In this document: piece after piece, positions 1 through 10,400 of the stretch | How positions within the stretch are numbered: the stretch's first letter is position 1 | Layout of the letters: each line of letters opens with the position of its first letter | DNA from: Vibrio rarus | Lineage (GTDB): Bacteria > Pseudomonadota > Gammaproteobacteria > Enterobacterales > Vibrionaceae | Length of the DNA: 64,000 nucleotides | NCBI RefSeq assembly: GCF_024347075.1 | Contig: NZ_AP024900.1 | Span: 2,232,001-2,296,000 of the forward strand | Reading direction: 5' to 3' | Position numbers and translations under genes: made by a program | Notes under the pieces: model-generated | Seen by the model: the letters and a program-made list of their open reading frames with translations, nothing else | What the model was told of the DNA's origin: nothing | Databases searched by the model: none

Positions 1-2023
1 TGTCACTCACCTCTTTAGAGGTCACTTCAATAACCAGATCATTTTCCACCGGAGGGCCTGCATCTGGGAATTTGTATTCCACTTCGACACCCGCAATTAA
101 ATCACTTTTTTGCCTAAGATCTTCGATGATCTCTTTAACTGAGCGACGGTTCTGCCACTCCACAGGGGTCACTTGTATTGTGCCTATTTCATCTTGGCCA
201 CCGGTTCGAGTATAAACACTCTCTAATTCAGGGTTACCTATAATTTCCTTTTCTAGTTCGCGCATTATGCTGTCTTTTTCGGTAATCGACAGATCCCCAT
301 AAGAGCGCGCCTTAACATTAAAATACGGGGGATCCACTTCAGGGAAAAACTCTGCACCTAACCCTGCTTTGTTATAGGCGACGCCGACCCCCATCGCCAG
401 TAACACTGCACTTAACAACACTTTAAGCGGATGTTGAATTGCAATGGCAAGAGTGTGGTAGTAGAGCTTAGTGATTCCTGTTGCTTTTGAAAAATCCCCC
501 TCATGCAGTTGCTGCATTCTTGTTTGGGTGATGGCATTCATATACTGAGGTTTACCGATTAAACTGCCCAGAACCGGAACAAATACGAGAGCCATCAACA
601 AAGAGGCGCTCAGTGTCGCAATTAAAGTTAATGGCAAATACTTCATAAATTCGCCAGTGGTATCTGGCCAAAACAGCAAAGGGGCAAAAGCGGCTAAAGT
701 GGTGGCGGTTGAAGCCGTAATAGGCCAAGCCATACGCTTTGCTGCATCTCGATACGCCTTGTTTCGTGGGACGCCTTCTTGCATTTTTCGATCAGCAAAC
801 TCTGTCACCACTATCGCCCCATCCACTAACATGCCAACGGCCATAATCAAGGAAAATAACACCACGATATTGACCGTAAGACCGAATATAGATAGAACGA
901 GTAAACCTGTTAGGAAAGAACCTGGGATGGATATTCCCACCAGCAAAGCAGTGCGTACACCCAATATGGCAATGATCACTATCACAACTAAAATAATGGC
1001 CGATAGCACATTATTCTGTAGATCCGTCAACATTTGATCGACATTTTTAGAATCATCATAAGTGTATTTGACCAGCAAATTATTTGGCCAGTCTGGCATT
1101 TTTTGCGCCTCAGCCAATACCGCTTTTACTATATCCACAGACTCGATAATATTTTCTCCAGCGCGCTTTTTTACATCTAATACCACCGCGCTTTCACCGT
1201 CTAAACGGGCAAAACTCTCGGGATCTCTAAAGGTTCGTCTTACGGAAGCCACGTCACCAAAAGTGATCACCTGCTTGCCATCCACCTTGACAGGTAATTC
1301 TAATACGTCTTTCAACGAGGAGAATACCGAAGGCACTTTTACAGAAAAACGCCCATACCCCGTATCAACAAAACCGGCGGCCACAACTCGGTTACTGGCG
1401 GCAATCAGATTATAGATATCCCCTTGATCTAAGCCGTAACTTTCCATCAGCAAAGGATCAACGACCACTTCCACGATATCTTCTCTGTCACCCGCAATAT
1501 CCACTTCCAGTATCTGCTTAAAGCTCTCCAACTTATCTTGAATTTTACGGCCTATTTGCACTATGGTTCTTTGTGGAACGGTGCCGTACAAAGCCACCGA
1601 TAATATCGGTTGTTCACTGGCTAAGGTGACTTCATTTACTGTAGGGTCATCACTCCCATCTGGAAGCTTGGATTTCACCAGATCCACCGCTTCGCGAACA
1701 TCGGTCATCGCTTTATCTAAGTTACTGCCCGCCACAAACTCAAGGGTGACAGAGCCATGCCCTTCAGAGGCGGTTGAGGTCATTTTTTTCACCCCTTCAA
1801 TAGAACGTAACTCTTGCTCTATTGGGCGAACTAACATGCGCTCTGCATCTAAAGGGGAGATCCCTTGATGCCCTACAGAAACGTAGATAATAGGAATAGT
1901 GATATCTGGGCTGGATTCTTTGGGTATGGTGATGTAGGTGTAAATCCCCGCGACAATGACCATAAACAGTAAAGTGAGTACAGTTCTCGAACGCGATAAA
2001 GCGGCTTCTATTATAGAATGCAT
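1..2023 (-). CDS. RND multidrug efflux pump permease (AcrB/MexB family), C-terminus cut by window edge
   Basis: This is the inner-membrane proton-driven pump of a tripartite efflux complex. The reading frame starts with MHSIIEAALSRSRTVL at the ATG whose complement lies at 2021-2023 and runs off the window with no stop, so about 674 of the roughly 1030 residues usual for the family are visible. Seen are the first transmembrane helix and a large periplasmic loop. A membrane block follows, with the TM4-type run VGMLVDGAIVVTEFADRK, which carries the acidic proton-relay region, and the start of the second periplasmic half. It lies 10 bp downstream of the adaptor gene, in one operon. Position beside erpA/hemL recalls VexGH of V. 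cholerae, but that assignment is from memory of gene order and substrates cannot be inferred. Confidence 0.93.
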   Translation of the reverse strand, partial: MHSIIEAALSRSRTVLTLLFMVIVAGIYTYITIPKESSPDITIPIIYVSVGHQGISPLDAERMLVRPIEQELRSIEGVKKMTSTASEGHGSVTLEFVAGSNLDKAMTDVREAVDLVKSKLPDGSDDPTVNEVTLASEQPILSVALYGTVPQRTIVQIGRKIQDKLESFKQILEVDIAGDREDIVEVVVDPLLMESYGLDQGDIYNLIAASNRVVAAGFVDTGYGRFSVKVPSVFSSLKDVLELPVKVDGKQVITFGDVASVRRTFRDPESFARLDGESAVVLDVKKRAGENIIESVDIVKAVLAEAQKMPDWPNNLLVKYTYDDSKNVDQMLTDLQNNVLSAIILVVIVIIAILGVRTALLVGISIPGSFLTGLLVLSIFGLTVNIVVLFSLIMAVGMLVDGAIVVTEFADRKMQEGVPRNKAYRDAAKRMAWPITASTATTLAAFAPLLFWPDTTGEFMKYLPLTLIATLSASLLMALVFVPVLGSLIGKPQYMNAITQTRMQQLHEGDFSKATGITKLYYHTLAIAIQHPLKVLLSAVLLAMGVGVAYNKAGLGAEFFPEVDPPYFNVKARSYGDLSITEKDSIMRELEKEIIGNPELESVYTRTGGQDEIGTIQVTPVEWQNRRSVKEIIEDLRQKSDLIAGVEVEYKFPDAGPPVENDLVIEVTSKEVSD

Positions 2024-2033
2024 AACCTACTCC

Positions 2034-3116
2034 CTACTGCTGAACGGCAATGACAGGATCACCATCACGTACAAATCCTTGTCCTTTGGTTATAATCTGG
2101 ACACTCTCTCCCAGACCACTTAACCACACACCGTCTTGTTCTGCTTTAACGATTTGAATAGCGACAAAATAAACATGATCGTCTCTAAGAGTTTTAACCC
2201 CTAAGTTACCCGCCTCATCCAGTGCTAACATAGCAGGGGTCACTTTGACGGCCATTTGTGTTTCAAGCTCAACCTCTACCTCAGCACTGACTCCTGAAGG
2301 CAGCCTTTGATCTTGATTGGCTATTTCAATTTCGATGGGAAACGTATTGGTGGTTAGGGATGAGTTACGTGATACATAACGTAATCGACCTTCGATCTGT
2401 TCACCGCCTAATAACGTTATATTAGCGGCCTGTCCTTTCTGTATTCCTTGTATGTGGCGCTCACTGAGATCCGCCTCGATAATCAGTTTCTCGAGATCGA
2501 TCAAATGGGCTACCTGATCGCCTTTGGCCACATAATCACCCAACTCAACATGCAAACGGTCAATCACTCCAGAAAATGGCGCTCGTATTACGCTATTCTT
2601 GAGCCCTAACCTCACATTAGCCACCGTTGCCTTAGCATTGGCGAGCTCAGCCTCGGCTTTGGTAAACTCCACTTCATTTTGTAAGCCACGCTTTTTAAGA
2701 GAGGTGGCGGCATTAAATTCTTTTTGTTTTACACGTAACAGAGCATTGGCACGATCAAGTTGGATATCTAAATCCCCTTTGTCGATAGTGGCAATAATTT
2801 GTCCTCGTTTAACCGAAGCGCCTTTACGCACTTGTAAACGCTCAATAGTGCCCGCTAACTCTGCACTGAGCTCCACATCGCGATTGGGGGCCGTTCTGCC
2901 ATAAAGATCGATTTTTCTGGCAACCGGTTGAGCATCAAAGTCAGTAACAACGACTTTGGCTAACGGGACATGGCGTTCTTGTTGGGGGGGTGGGGATAAG
3001 GAGGGTTCAGATTGCAGAGCGCCGACTAAAAGCCAAGCGCCAAGGGCTGCAAACAAAATAAGCGATATAATCCAAGGGCGCTGGGCAAAGAGTTGCCCTG
3101 TCCTTTTTAATGGCAT
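2034..3116 (-). CDS. RND efflux periplasmic adaptor (membrane fusion protein, HlyD/AcrA type)
   Basis: This 360-residue membrane fusion protein links the RND pump encoded directly downstream to an outer-membrane channel. An N-terminal membrane anchor (about residues 14-33) has no lipobox cysteine, so it is probably held by the helix rather than by a lipid. Then come a lipoyl/barrel-sandwich half (SAELAGTIERLQVRKGASVKRGQ), a short alpha-helical hairpin rich in Ala, Lys and Glu (about 105-160), the second lipoyl half (IRAPFSGVIDRLHVELGDYV) and a beta-barrel domain. Together with the pump it forms a two-gene operon; no outer-membrane factor is encoded nearby, so a TolC-like channel from elsewhere is expected. 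Confidence 0.93.
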   Translation of the reverse strand: MPLKRTGQLFAQRPWIISLILFAALGAWLLVGALQSEPSLSPPPQQERHVPLAKVVVTDFDAQPVARKIDLYGRTAPNRDVELSAELAGTIERLQVRKGASVKRGQIIATIDKGDLDIQLDRANALLRVKQKEFNAATSLKKRGLQNEVEFTKAEAELANAKATVANVRLGLKNSVIRAPFSGVIDRLHVELGDYVAKGDQVAHLIDLEKLIIEADLSERHIQGIQKGQAANITLLGGEQIEGRLRYVSRNSSLTTNTFPIEIEIANQDQRLPSGVSAEVEVELETQMAVKVTPAMLALDEAGNLGVKTLRDDHVYFVAIQIVKAEQDGVWLSGLGESVQIITKGQGFVRDGDPVIAVQQ

Positions 3117-3225
3117 AATTAAATCCTTTTAATTAGCTAGGGGCTGTGGCCTTATGGCCTTACTACTAACGGCATATCCTTGCCTAAATCAGCCTAACGT
3201 AAATTGCCTCGAGTATCTGAGGCTA

Positions 3226-3255
3226 GGATCACATGCTAAAGGATCACACGCTAAA
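3226..3255 (-). repeat. 15-bp tandem duplication spanning the erpA stop codon
   Basis: Two adjacent 15-bp copies, 3226-3240 and 3241-3255, differ at one base (T versus C). The copy at 3241-3255 contains the last codons and stop of erpA. The other copy repeats the same codons and stop in frame just downstream of the gene, so a second TGA backs up the first. It is probably a replication-slippage duplication. Confidence 0.8.
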
Positions 3256-3585
3256 TGAAGCACCACAACCACAAGTCGTCGTGGCATTAGGGTTGTTTAT
3301 AAAGAAACGCGCTCCCTCTAGACCTTCCGTATAATCTACCGTACCGCCAATCAAGTATTGTAAAGACATAGGGTCAACCACTAGAGTCACTTCATCTTTA
3401 ACTATCACAGCGTCTCCTTCGTTGACTTTTTCATCAAAGGTAAAACCATACTGGAAACCACTACAACCACCACCAGTAATATACACTCGCAATTTAAGTT
3501 CTGGGTTTTCTTCCTCTGTAATTAATACTTTTACGCGTGCTGCTGCTGCGTCAGAAAAATTCAAAGGGACATTAAGTTCGCTCAC
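3244..3585 (-). CDS. erpA: Iron-sulfur cluster insertion protein ErpA
   Basis: ErpA is an A-type carrier that receives Fe-S clusters and passes them to apoproteins such as those of isoprenoid synthesis and respiration. The 113-residue protein has the full family length and the three conserved cluster-binding cysteines: C41 in GGGCSGF, and C105 and C107 in the C-terminal CGCG. It is transcribed away from hemL. About 200 bp (3586-3783) separate the two starts and must hold both promoters. The gene ends in a small tandem duplication, and a weak hairpin (GCCTC..GAGGC around 3207-3224) lies beyond it. Confidence 0.97.
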   Translation of the reverse strand: MSELNVPLNFSDAAAARVKVLITEEENPELKLRVYITGGGCSGFQYGFTFDEKVNEGDAVIVKDEVTLVVDPMSLQYLIGGTVDYTEGLEGARFFINNPNATTTCGCGASFSV

Positions 3586-3783
3586 CGAGACCTCTCTTTA
3601 TTCGATGTTGTCACTGAAAGTGACTGTGTTGGTTTGGCGATTATCTAATACCTGAGCAAAGTGTTCAAGTATTGTAATCTTTATCCTCAATGTAATAGTG
3701 AGACACAAGCGTTAGACTTGTGCACAATATTTATTACAATGCTGTCACTCTCAAAAATGCTATTCGAACAGCAAGGACAATTA

Positions 3784-5070
3784 ATGAGCAAATCAGAAGC
3801 ACTCTATCAGCAAGCCCAAACCATTATACCAGGTGGGGTTAACTCACCAGTACGAGCCTTCAATGGTGTCGGCGGTTCTCCCCTATTTATTGAGCGCGCT
3901 GATGGCTCTCGCATTTATGATGCTGATGACAAAGCCTACATCGACTATGTGGGCTCTTGGGGACCGATGATCTTAGGTCACAATAACCCTGTGATTCGTG
4001 ATGCAGTGGTAGAAGCGGCGCAACGAGGCTTAAGCTTTGGCGCACCTACTGAACTAGAAATCAATATGGCAAAACTGGTCTCGTCGCTGGTTCCTTCTAT
4101 GGAGCAACTGCGTATGGTGAGCTCAGGTACAGAAGCGACGATGAGTGCTATTCGCTTAGCTCGTGGTTATACCGGTCGTGATAAAATCATGAAGTTTGAA
4201 GGTTGCTACCATGGGCATGCCGATAGCTTATTAGTAAAAGCCGGCTCCGGTGCACTCACATTAGGCCAACCTAGCTCCCCTGGTGTCCCAGAGGATTTTG
4301 CAAAACACACTCTTACTGCCACTTTTAACGATCTTGACTCTGTTCAAGCTCTGTTTGATGCAAATCCACAACAAATCGCTTGTATTATTGTTGAGCCAGT
4401 CGCCGGTAACATGAACTGTATTCCGCCAATGGACGGTTTCCACCAAGGCTTAAGAGAGATTTGTGATAACAATGGCGCTTTGCTGATCTTTGATGAAGTA
4501 ATGACAGGTTTCCGTGTGGCTTTAGGTTGTGCCCAAGCCCATTACAACATCACGCCGGATCTTACCACGCTAGGTAAAGTCATCGGTGGTGGTATGCCTG
4601 TTGGTGCTTTTGGTGGCCGTAAAGAAGTCATGCAACATATCGCACCTACTGGACCGGTATATCAAGCAGGAACGTTATCTGGTAACCCTATTGCCATGGC
4701 CGCCGGTTTTGCTTGTCTCACTCAACTTGCCCAAGCGGGTAATGAAGAGCGCCTAAACGAAATTACCGCCAAGCTTGCACAAGGCTTTAAAGCCTGCGCT
4801 GATCAACACGGCATTCCGTTATATGTCAGCCAAGTAGGTGGTATGTTTGGCTTTTTCTTCACTGAGCAAAAACAAGTCACTTGCTACGAAGAAGTGGCTA
4901 AGTGCGATGTGGAACGCTTCAAGCGTTTCTTCCACCTAATGTTAGAAGAAGGTGTTTATCTTGCGCCATCTGCATTTGAAGCCAGCTTCACGTCTCTGTC
5001 TCATACCGATGAAGACATAGCGCAAACTCTGGCGGCAGCTGATCGCTGTTTTGCTGCCTTAGCGAAATAA
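3784..5070 (+). CDS. hemL: Glutamate-1-semialdehyde 2,1-aminomutase
   Basis: HemL converts glutamate-1-semialdehyde to 5-aminolevulinate in the C5 route to haem. The 428-residue protein is a fold-type I PLP enzyme. The Schiff-base lysine is K265 in LGKVIGGG, the cofactor-contacting aspartate lies in [12 protein letters not shown], and the substrate-gating region [17 protein letters not shown] is intact. The frame is open upstream to a GTG at 3661, but the ATG at 3784 is chosen because AAGGA lies 8 bp before it and homologues begin with MSKSE-type sequences. A strong terminator follows. ErpA and HemL are divergent neighbours. Confidence 0.97.
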   Translation: MSKSEALYQQAQTIIPGGVNSPVRAFNGVGGSPLFIERADGSRIYDADDKAYIDYVGSWGPMILGHNNPVIRDAVVEAAQRGLSFGAPTELEINMAKLVSSLVPSMEQLRMVSSGTEATMSAIRLARGYTGRDKIMKFEGCYHGHADSLLVKAGSGALTLGQPSSPGVPEDFAKHTLTATFNDLDSVQALFDANPQQIACIIVEPVAGNMNCIPPMDGFHQGLREICDNNGALLIFDEVMTGFRVALGCAQAHYNITPDLTTLGKVIGGGMPVGAFGGRKEVMQHIAPTGPVYQAGTLSGNPIAMAAGFACLTQLAQAGNEERLNEITAKLAQGFKACADQHGIPLYVSQVGGMFGFFFTEQKQVTCYEEVAKCDVERFKRFFHLMLEEGVYLAPSAFEASFTSLSHTDEDIAQTLAAADRCFAALAK

Positions 5071-5090
5071 ATTCCATAACATTATGTGAT

Positions 5091-5113
5091 AAGGAGCCAT
5101 TGGCTCCTTTTTT
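5091..5113 (+). terminator. Rho-independent terminator after hemL
   Basis: Perfect stem AAGGAGCC / GGCTCCTT with a 3-nt loop, followed directly by a run of T. It lies about 20 bp after the hemL stop. Confidence 0.9.
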
Positions 5114-5142
5114 ATTTCTAGCGCTTCAAGTTTCATAACGCT

Positions 5143-6264
5143 ATGATTTATCATTACAAAAAAACGAGTCCGCTAAAAGTGCCTAAAAAAATCCTACTCA
5201 CATCCAGCCAATGGCTGTTAATTATAGCCTTACTGGTTTGCGCTTACGCCTGTTTTACTCTAATCGAACCCTACATAAACTCGATCGTCATGGCCTTTAT
5301 TATCTCCTTACTCATATTTCCTATACATGACTATCTCGATAATAAAATGCCCAACATGAGAAACACTTCTGCGTTGTTGTCGTGCATTATTCTCACTTTT
5401 ATTATTGTGATTCCATTGCTGTTTGTGTTCACCGCCATTATTCAGCAGGGATCTTCATTTTCGCAGAGCGTATATCACTGGGTGACAGAAGGAGGTGTCC
5501 AAGAACTGTTTACCCAGCCATATGTGGTAAAAGTGCTCGCGTTGGCCAACACTTACCTGCCTTTTAATGCTTTAGAACCCTCTGAAATTGCTCAAAAAGT
5601 CGCGGAACTCGCCACTTCATTTGGTTCAAATCTAGTGGGTATAAGTGCCTCTGTTGTCGGCAGCGCCACCAGCTTTTTAGTCAATTTTGGCTTGATGCTG
5701 TTCGTGCTGTTTTTCTTACTGCGTGATCATGAGACAATCATCACCGCCATACGGCACATTGTTCCCCTATCTCGCTCACAAGAAGATCGCTTGTTAGTAG
5801 AAATAGAACAAGTCTCTAAATCTGCGGTAATGGGTTCATTTCTCACCGCCATCGCGCAAGGCGTAGCGGGAGGACTGGCAATGTGGTTGGTGGGCTTCCC
5901 TGGTCTGTTTTGGGGTACTATGATGGGCTTCGCCTCATTTGTCCCAGTCGTTGGAACCGCTCTTATTTGGATTCCTACCTGCCTATACTTGCTACTAACT
6001 GGCGATACCGGTTGGGCGATATTCCTATTGATCTGGTCCGTTGCCGTTGTGGGGTCCATTGATAACATATTGCGACCACTTCTTATGCAAGGTGGTGCCG
6101 GTATGAATACCCTAATGATCTTCTTTTCTTTGCTTGGCGGTTTGCATGTCTTTGGCTTAATTGGTTTAATCTACGGCCCGCTTATCTTTGCCATCACCAT
6201 GGTATTGTTTAACATGTATGAAGAGGAGTTTAATGACTTCCTTGATAAGCAAGATAATAACTAG
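5143..6264 (+). CDS. AI-2E/PerM family membrane transporter (YdiK-like)
   Basis: This 373-residue polytopic inner-membrane protein belongs to the AI-2E exporter/PerM family. Two hydrophobic helices are near the N-terminus (about 25-68), with another at about 78-100. A soluble segment follows, then four to five C-terminal helices containing the family stretch GFPGLFWGTMMGFASFVPVVGTAL and the DNILRPLLMQGG motif typical of the fold. Despite the family name, substrates differ between members (autoinducer-2, sodium/proton, unknown), so none is assigned. The start is uncertain: no clear ribosome-binding site precedes the ATG at 5143, and a GTG 17 codons downstream is possible. rsmC follows after 12 bp, so both are probably co-transcribed. 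Confidence 0.88.
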   Translation: MIYHYKKTSPLKVPKKILLTSSQWLLIIALLVCAYACFTLIEPYINSIVMAFIISLLIFPIHDYLDNKMPNMRNTSALLSCIILTFIIVIPLLFVFTAIIQQGSSFSQSVYHWVTEGGVQELFTQPYVVKVLALANTYLPFNALEPSEIAQKVAELATSFGSNLVGISASVVGSATSFLVNFGLMLFVLFFLLRDHETIITAIRHIVPLSRSQEDRLLVEIEQVSKSAVMGSFLTAIAQGVAGGLAMWLVGFPGLFWGTMMGFASFVPVVGTALIWIPTCLYLLLTGDTGWAIFLLIWSVAVVGSIDNILRPLLMQGGAGMNTLMIFFSLLGGLHVFGLIGLIYGPLIFAITMVLFNMYEEEFNDFLDKQDNN

Positions 6265-6276
6265 TAAGAGTACAAT

Positions 6277-7296
6277 ATGAGTGTCTACACTGCCCCAAGT
6301 CAAATCGCCGAACGTCAACTTGCTTCCTTTGCTGGCAAGAAAGTGGTCATTGCAGGTGAAGCTGAAGATCTGTTCCCTAAACAACTACAGCAACATGCAC
6401 AATCAGTAACTGTATTTACTTCTCACTATGGCTACTACCAACAAATGCAGCGCAGTGGCGTTGATTGCCAATTTGGGGTGGAGTTTAACAACAACGTAGA
6501 CGCTGATCTGCTGCTTCTTTACTGGCCTAAAGCCAAAAGTGAAGCGCAATATTTACTGGATATGATGCTCAGTAAACTGGCAGCAGAAACCGAAGTTGTA
6601 GTGATAGGCGAAAACCGTTCTGGGGTGAAAAGCATTGAGAAAATGTTCAAGGACTTTGGCCCTATCAATAAATATGACTCGGCTCGTCGCTGTTCATTTT
6701 ATATGGGGATCAGCCAAACCCCACCGAGCCATTTTGATATCAATCGCTACTTTAAGACCTATCAAGTAGAACTTGAAGGCGCCCGTATTGAAGTACAAAG
6801 CCTGCCGGGCGTATTCAGCCATGGTGAATTTGATTTAGGTACTCAGCTTCTGCTGGCCAATTTACCAAAATTGCACGGCAAAGTTTTAGACTTTGGCTGC
6901 GGTGCTGGCATTATTGGCGCAGCAATGGCATTGCGCTACCCTGACATTGAGTTACAGATGTGTGATGTAAGCGCGTTTGCCGTTGAATCAAGCAAACGCA
7001 CTCTGGAAGCTAACGGTATTAAAGGGCATGTTTTTGCCACTGATGTCTATTCACAAGCGAGCAATGATTACCAATTTATTATCAGTAATCCGCCATTTCA
7101 TTCCGGTTTAGATACCAGCTACAGCGCAACAGAAACATTACTCCAACAAGCGCCAGCACATCTTATTGGTAATGGTGAGCTAGTCATAGTTGCCAATAGC
7201 TTCTTGAAATACCAACCAATTATTGAAAAATCCTTTGGCCAATGTGTCACTGTGGATAAAACAAATAAGTTTGCAATCTACAGCGCAAACAAATAA
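6277..7296 (+). CDS. rsmC: 16S rRNA (guanine-1207-N2)-methyltransferase RsmC
   Basis: RsmC methylates G1207 of 16S rRNA within the 30S subunit using SAM. The 339 residues form the usual duplicated architecture: a degenerate N-terminal methyltransferase-like half and an active C-terminal Rossmann half. The SAM motif is [14 protein letters not shown] (about residues 201-214). The amino-group methyltransferase signature is SNPPFHSG (motif IV NPPF). The gene starts 12 bp after the membrane protein gene. A loose inverted repeat, GAGGCAA (7305) and TTGCCTC (7333), follows the stop. Confidence 0.95.
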   Translation: MSVYTAPSQIAERQLASFAGKKVVIAGEAEDLFPKQLQQHAQSVTVFTSHYGYYQQMQRSGVDCQFGVEFNNNVDADLLLLYWPKAKSEAQYLLDMMLSKLAAETEVVVIGENRSGVKSIEKMFKDFGPINKYDSARRCSFYMGISQTPPSHFDINRYFKTYQVELEGARIEVQSLPGVFSHGEFDLGTQLLLANLPKLHGKVLDFGCGAGIIGAAMALRYPDIELQMCDVSAFAVESSKRTLEANGIKGHVFATDVYSQASNDYQFIISNPPFHSGLDTSYSATETLLQQAPAHLIGNGELVIVANSFLKYQPIIEKSFGQCVTVDKTNKFAIYSANK

Positions 7297-7403
7297 AACT
7301 GTGTGAGGCAACACGCTTTTTTAAGGCTTTGCTTGCCTCGATCTTTTTGACGAGTACATTTCAGCATTGATGATCTTTTTATCAGGCTTTGAATTCGCAC
7401 TCT

Positions 7404-10400
7404 ATGTCAAAATATCATTCACACCCAAAATTTAAACGCCTTAAAAGCACCTTAATGGGGGCTTTTTTATTCGTTAGCCTTGTGCCAATGCTAGTTATTG
7501 CATTCTTTTTTCTTCAATCTCATATTGAAGACTTAGAAGAGCAAAGTACCACTTATCTCACTTCAATGAGAGATGGCACAACCAATCAAGTCACCGCTTA
7601 CATAAAAAGCCTCGATTCCGAAGTGATTGGCTTTGTGCACTCCGAATTGGCCTATGCAAGTGGCGGGCGTTTTTATGGTTTGATTGATTCTTTTCGGCGC
7701 CTCGGGGCTAATCCGCAACAGTCTCGACATATTGGGCAGCAAAAATATGTTTTAGGCTCTGGGGACAAAGTGAATAAAACCACTATAAAAGGCACCCAAA
7801 CCCATCTCAACGTCAATCGTTATCGTCTGCTACACACTCGCTATCACTCTACTTACACAAGCCTATTAGAACGCTCAGATTTTGATGATATTGCTCTCGT
7901 AGATCTTGACGGAAACGTCGCCTATTCGGTACAAAAAAACGGATACTACTCGACAAATTTAGAAACAGGGCCATACCGTGATAATGAACTTGGCCGGCTA
8001 TTTAAACGGTTAAAACAACACATTAAATCTGAAAAAGACACCTTAGATGAATACAATGAAATTGTACTCATGAGTGATTTTTCCAAAGGGTTAGATGGAA
8101 CAGATGATCGAGAATTTGTCTGGTTTGCCGCTCCCATTATTCAGCAAGAATATCTACACAGCTACGCTTTCTTTCGCTTACCTTTATCAGCACTAGCTTA
8201 CCTCATTGAGGTTGATCATGAAAACCAGACCACTATCTCTCTCATTGACCAATCTCATAAATTACTAGTGCAAACCTCAGAAACGGGAGCCGAAAACAAC
8301 CTATCGGTTGCGTCTAAAGCCTTGCAAGGTATAGAGCAAGTAGAAACTTATACCAATACAGCCAATCAAAATATGATTGCGGCGTACGCACCTATTAAGG
8401 TACACAATTTAAAATGGGCAGTGATTGTTGAAACCCCAGAAAATGTTGCTTTTGTGCGCGTAAATAAACTTTATTCTCTGTTCTTAATCATTATATGCAG
8501 CGCCGTTATCGTCATCGTCATCGGTTCACACTACTTAGCCAACTTTATTACTCGCCCTTTATTAAAACTCACTTGGGCCGCTGAGCGCATTTCTGCTGGG
8601 GATCTGTTCGAAAATGTCGAAGGCACTGAACGCAAAGATGAAATTGGCCGACTAGCGGTAAGCTTTGAACGAATGCAACGCTCCGTGCGCGAAAAGATAG
8701 AACTGATCAATAAGCAAAATACAGAACTTGCTTACAACCTAGATACCATTGCTACACAAAATAAAGAGTTACAACAAGCCGATAAGCTAAAAGATGAGTT
8801 TCTTGCCACCACCTCACATGAGTTAAGAACCCCTCTACACGGCATGATAGGCGTGGCTCAGGCCATTATTGGAGAAGCTCACGGAAGTATTCCAGCATCT
8901 CAACGCTATCAACTAGAAATTATTATAAATAGTGGGCATAGACTGTCTAATTTAGTCGATGATCTATTGGATTATCATAAGATGCAATACGGCCAGTTAA
9001 CGTTGCAAGCGGTACCGGTATCATTATCTTCTGCATCTAGCTTAGTTATTGAATTATCTAAACATCTTATTGGGGAAAAACCAGTACGTATCATTAATCA
9101 AATTGATGATAGCTTACCTATGGTCAGCGCCGATCCTCAAAGGCTTGAGCAGGTTCTCTACAACCTAGTGGGTAATGCGATGAAGTTTACCCCGGAAGGA
9201 AAAATCATTCTGACCGCAGAGCAAGATGGAGAACAACTTAAGATCCAAATCATTGATACAGGTTCAGGAATACCCGAAGATGATCTTGAGCATATTTTCG
9301 AGCCGCTTATTCAAGGCAACTCATCCAATTACCAACAAGGGACAGGGCTTGGCTTATCCATTAGTAAGCAGTTGATTACCATCATGCACGGTGAGCTTAG
9401 TGTCACCAGTCAACCCTTACTAGGTACGACTTTTACCCTCACCTTGCCACTGGCGAGCGAGCAACAATTACAAACGTTTAATCGCGATGTGGATACGGCG
9501 CACTACACCCGACAAAACATCTCATTTAACGAAGACACCCATACTCCGCCACACAATCCTGATGGCAAAGTGGTCATGATTGCCGATGATGAACCGGTCA
9601 ACCTTAAAATCCTAGAAAGCTTTTTGCACATGGAAGGGTATCAAGTGATTAGCGCCAATAATGGACGCCAAGCACTTGATCTTATTGAACAAGACAAGCC
9701 TGATATGCTATTGCTAGATATCATGATGCCAGAACTCAATGGCTTTGAGGTGTGTAAGCACTTACGTGAGTCCTACAGTTATAACGAACTGCCGATAATC
9801 ATGCTAACCGCCCTTGGTCAAAGCGAAGACAAAATTAAAGGTTTTGATTATGGTGCGAACGACTATTTAATTAAGCCATTTAATAAACAGGAATTATCCG
9901 CGCGTATTCAAGTACACTTAAATGCCAGTCTCTCAGAACAACGTAAACTAGAAAATGATTATCTAAATGATCAATTAAGCCAAAGAGAAAAAGTAGAATC
10001 ATTACTTTTAGACACTCAAGACAAATTATTAGCCCAACTCGAGAGCACTCCAGAAGCGATCATCTGTGTTAATGAAGCGCATAAAATAACCTTTGCTAAC
10101 AAAAGTGCCTTACAGCTATTCCAGCGCTCTAATGAACAAATAAAACGCTCGCAAATCGAAGAGTTTATTGCCCCCAAATATCTACAATTTGATCAACCGC
10201 ATCGCAGTATTGATATCGATCTTTTTGTTGCTCAAACCAAGCAGACCATCCCTTGTGACATTTTCACCCTCCCATTAGAAACGGGGCTTAAAGGGATGAT
10301 TATCTTTAATCCAGATATGGATGACAGCACTTCACGAGTAGACAACCTTGAAGTGGCTCTAGACGCGCTAGCAAGCTATGCCTTTGCCGGTGATAAATCC

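Noticed and set aside
3661..3783. 41-codon N-terminal extension of HemL from a GTG
   Set aside because: Not seen in the family, and AAGGA directly precedes the ATG at 3784; the extension is the promoter and leader.
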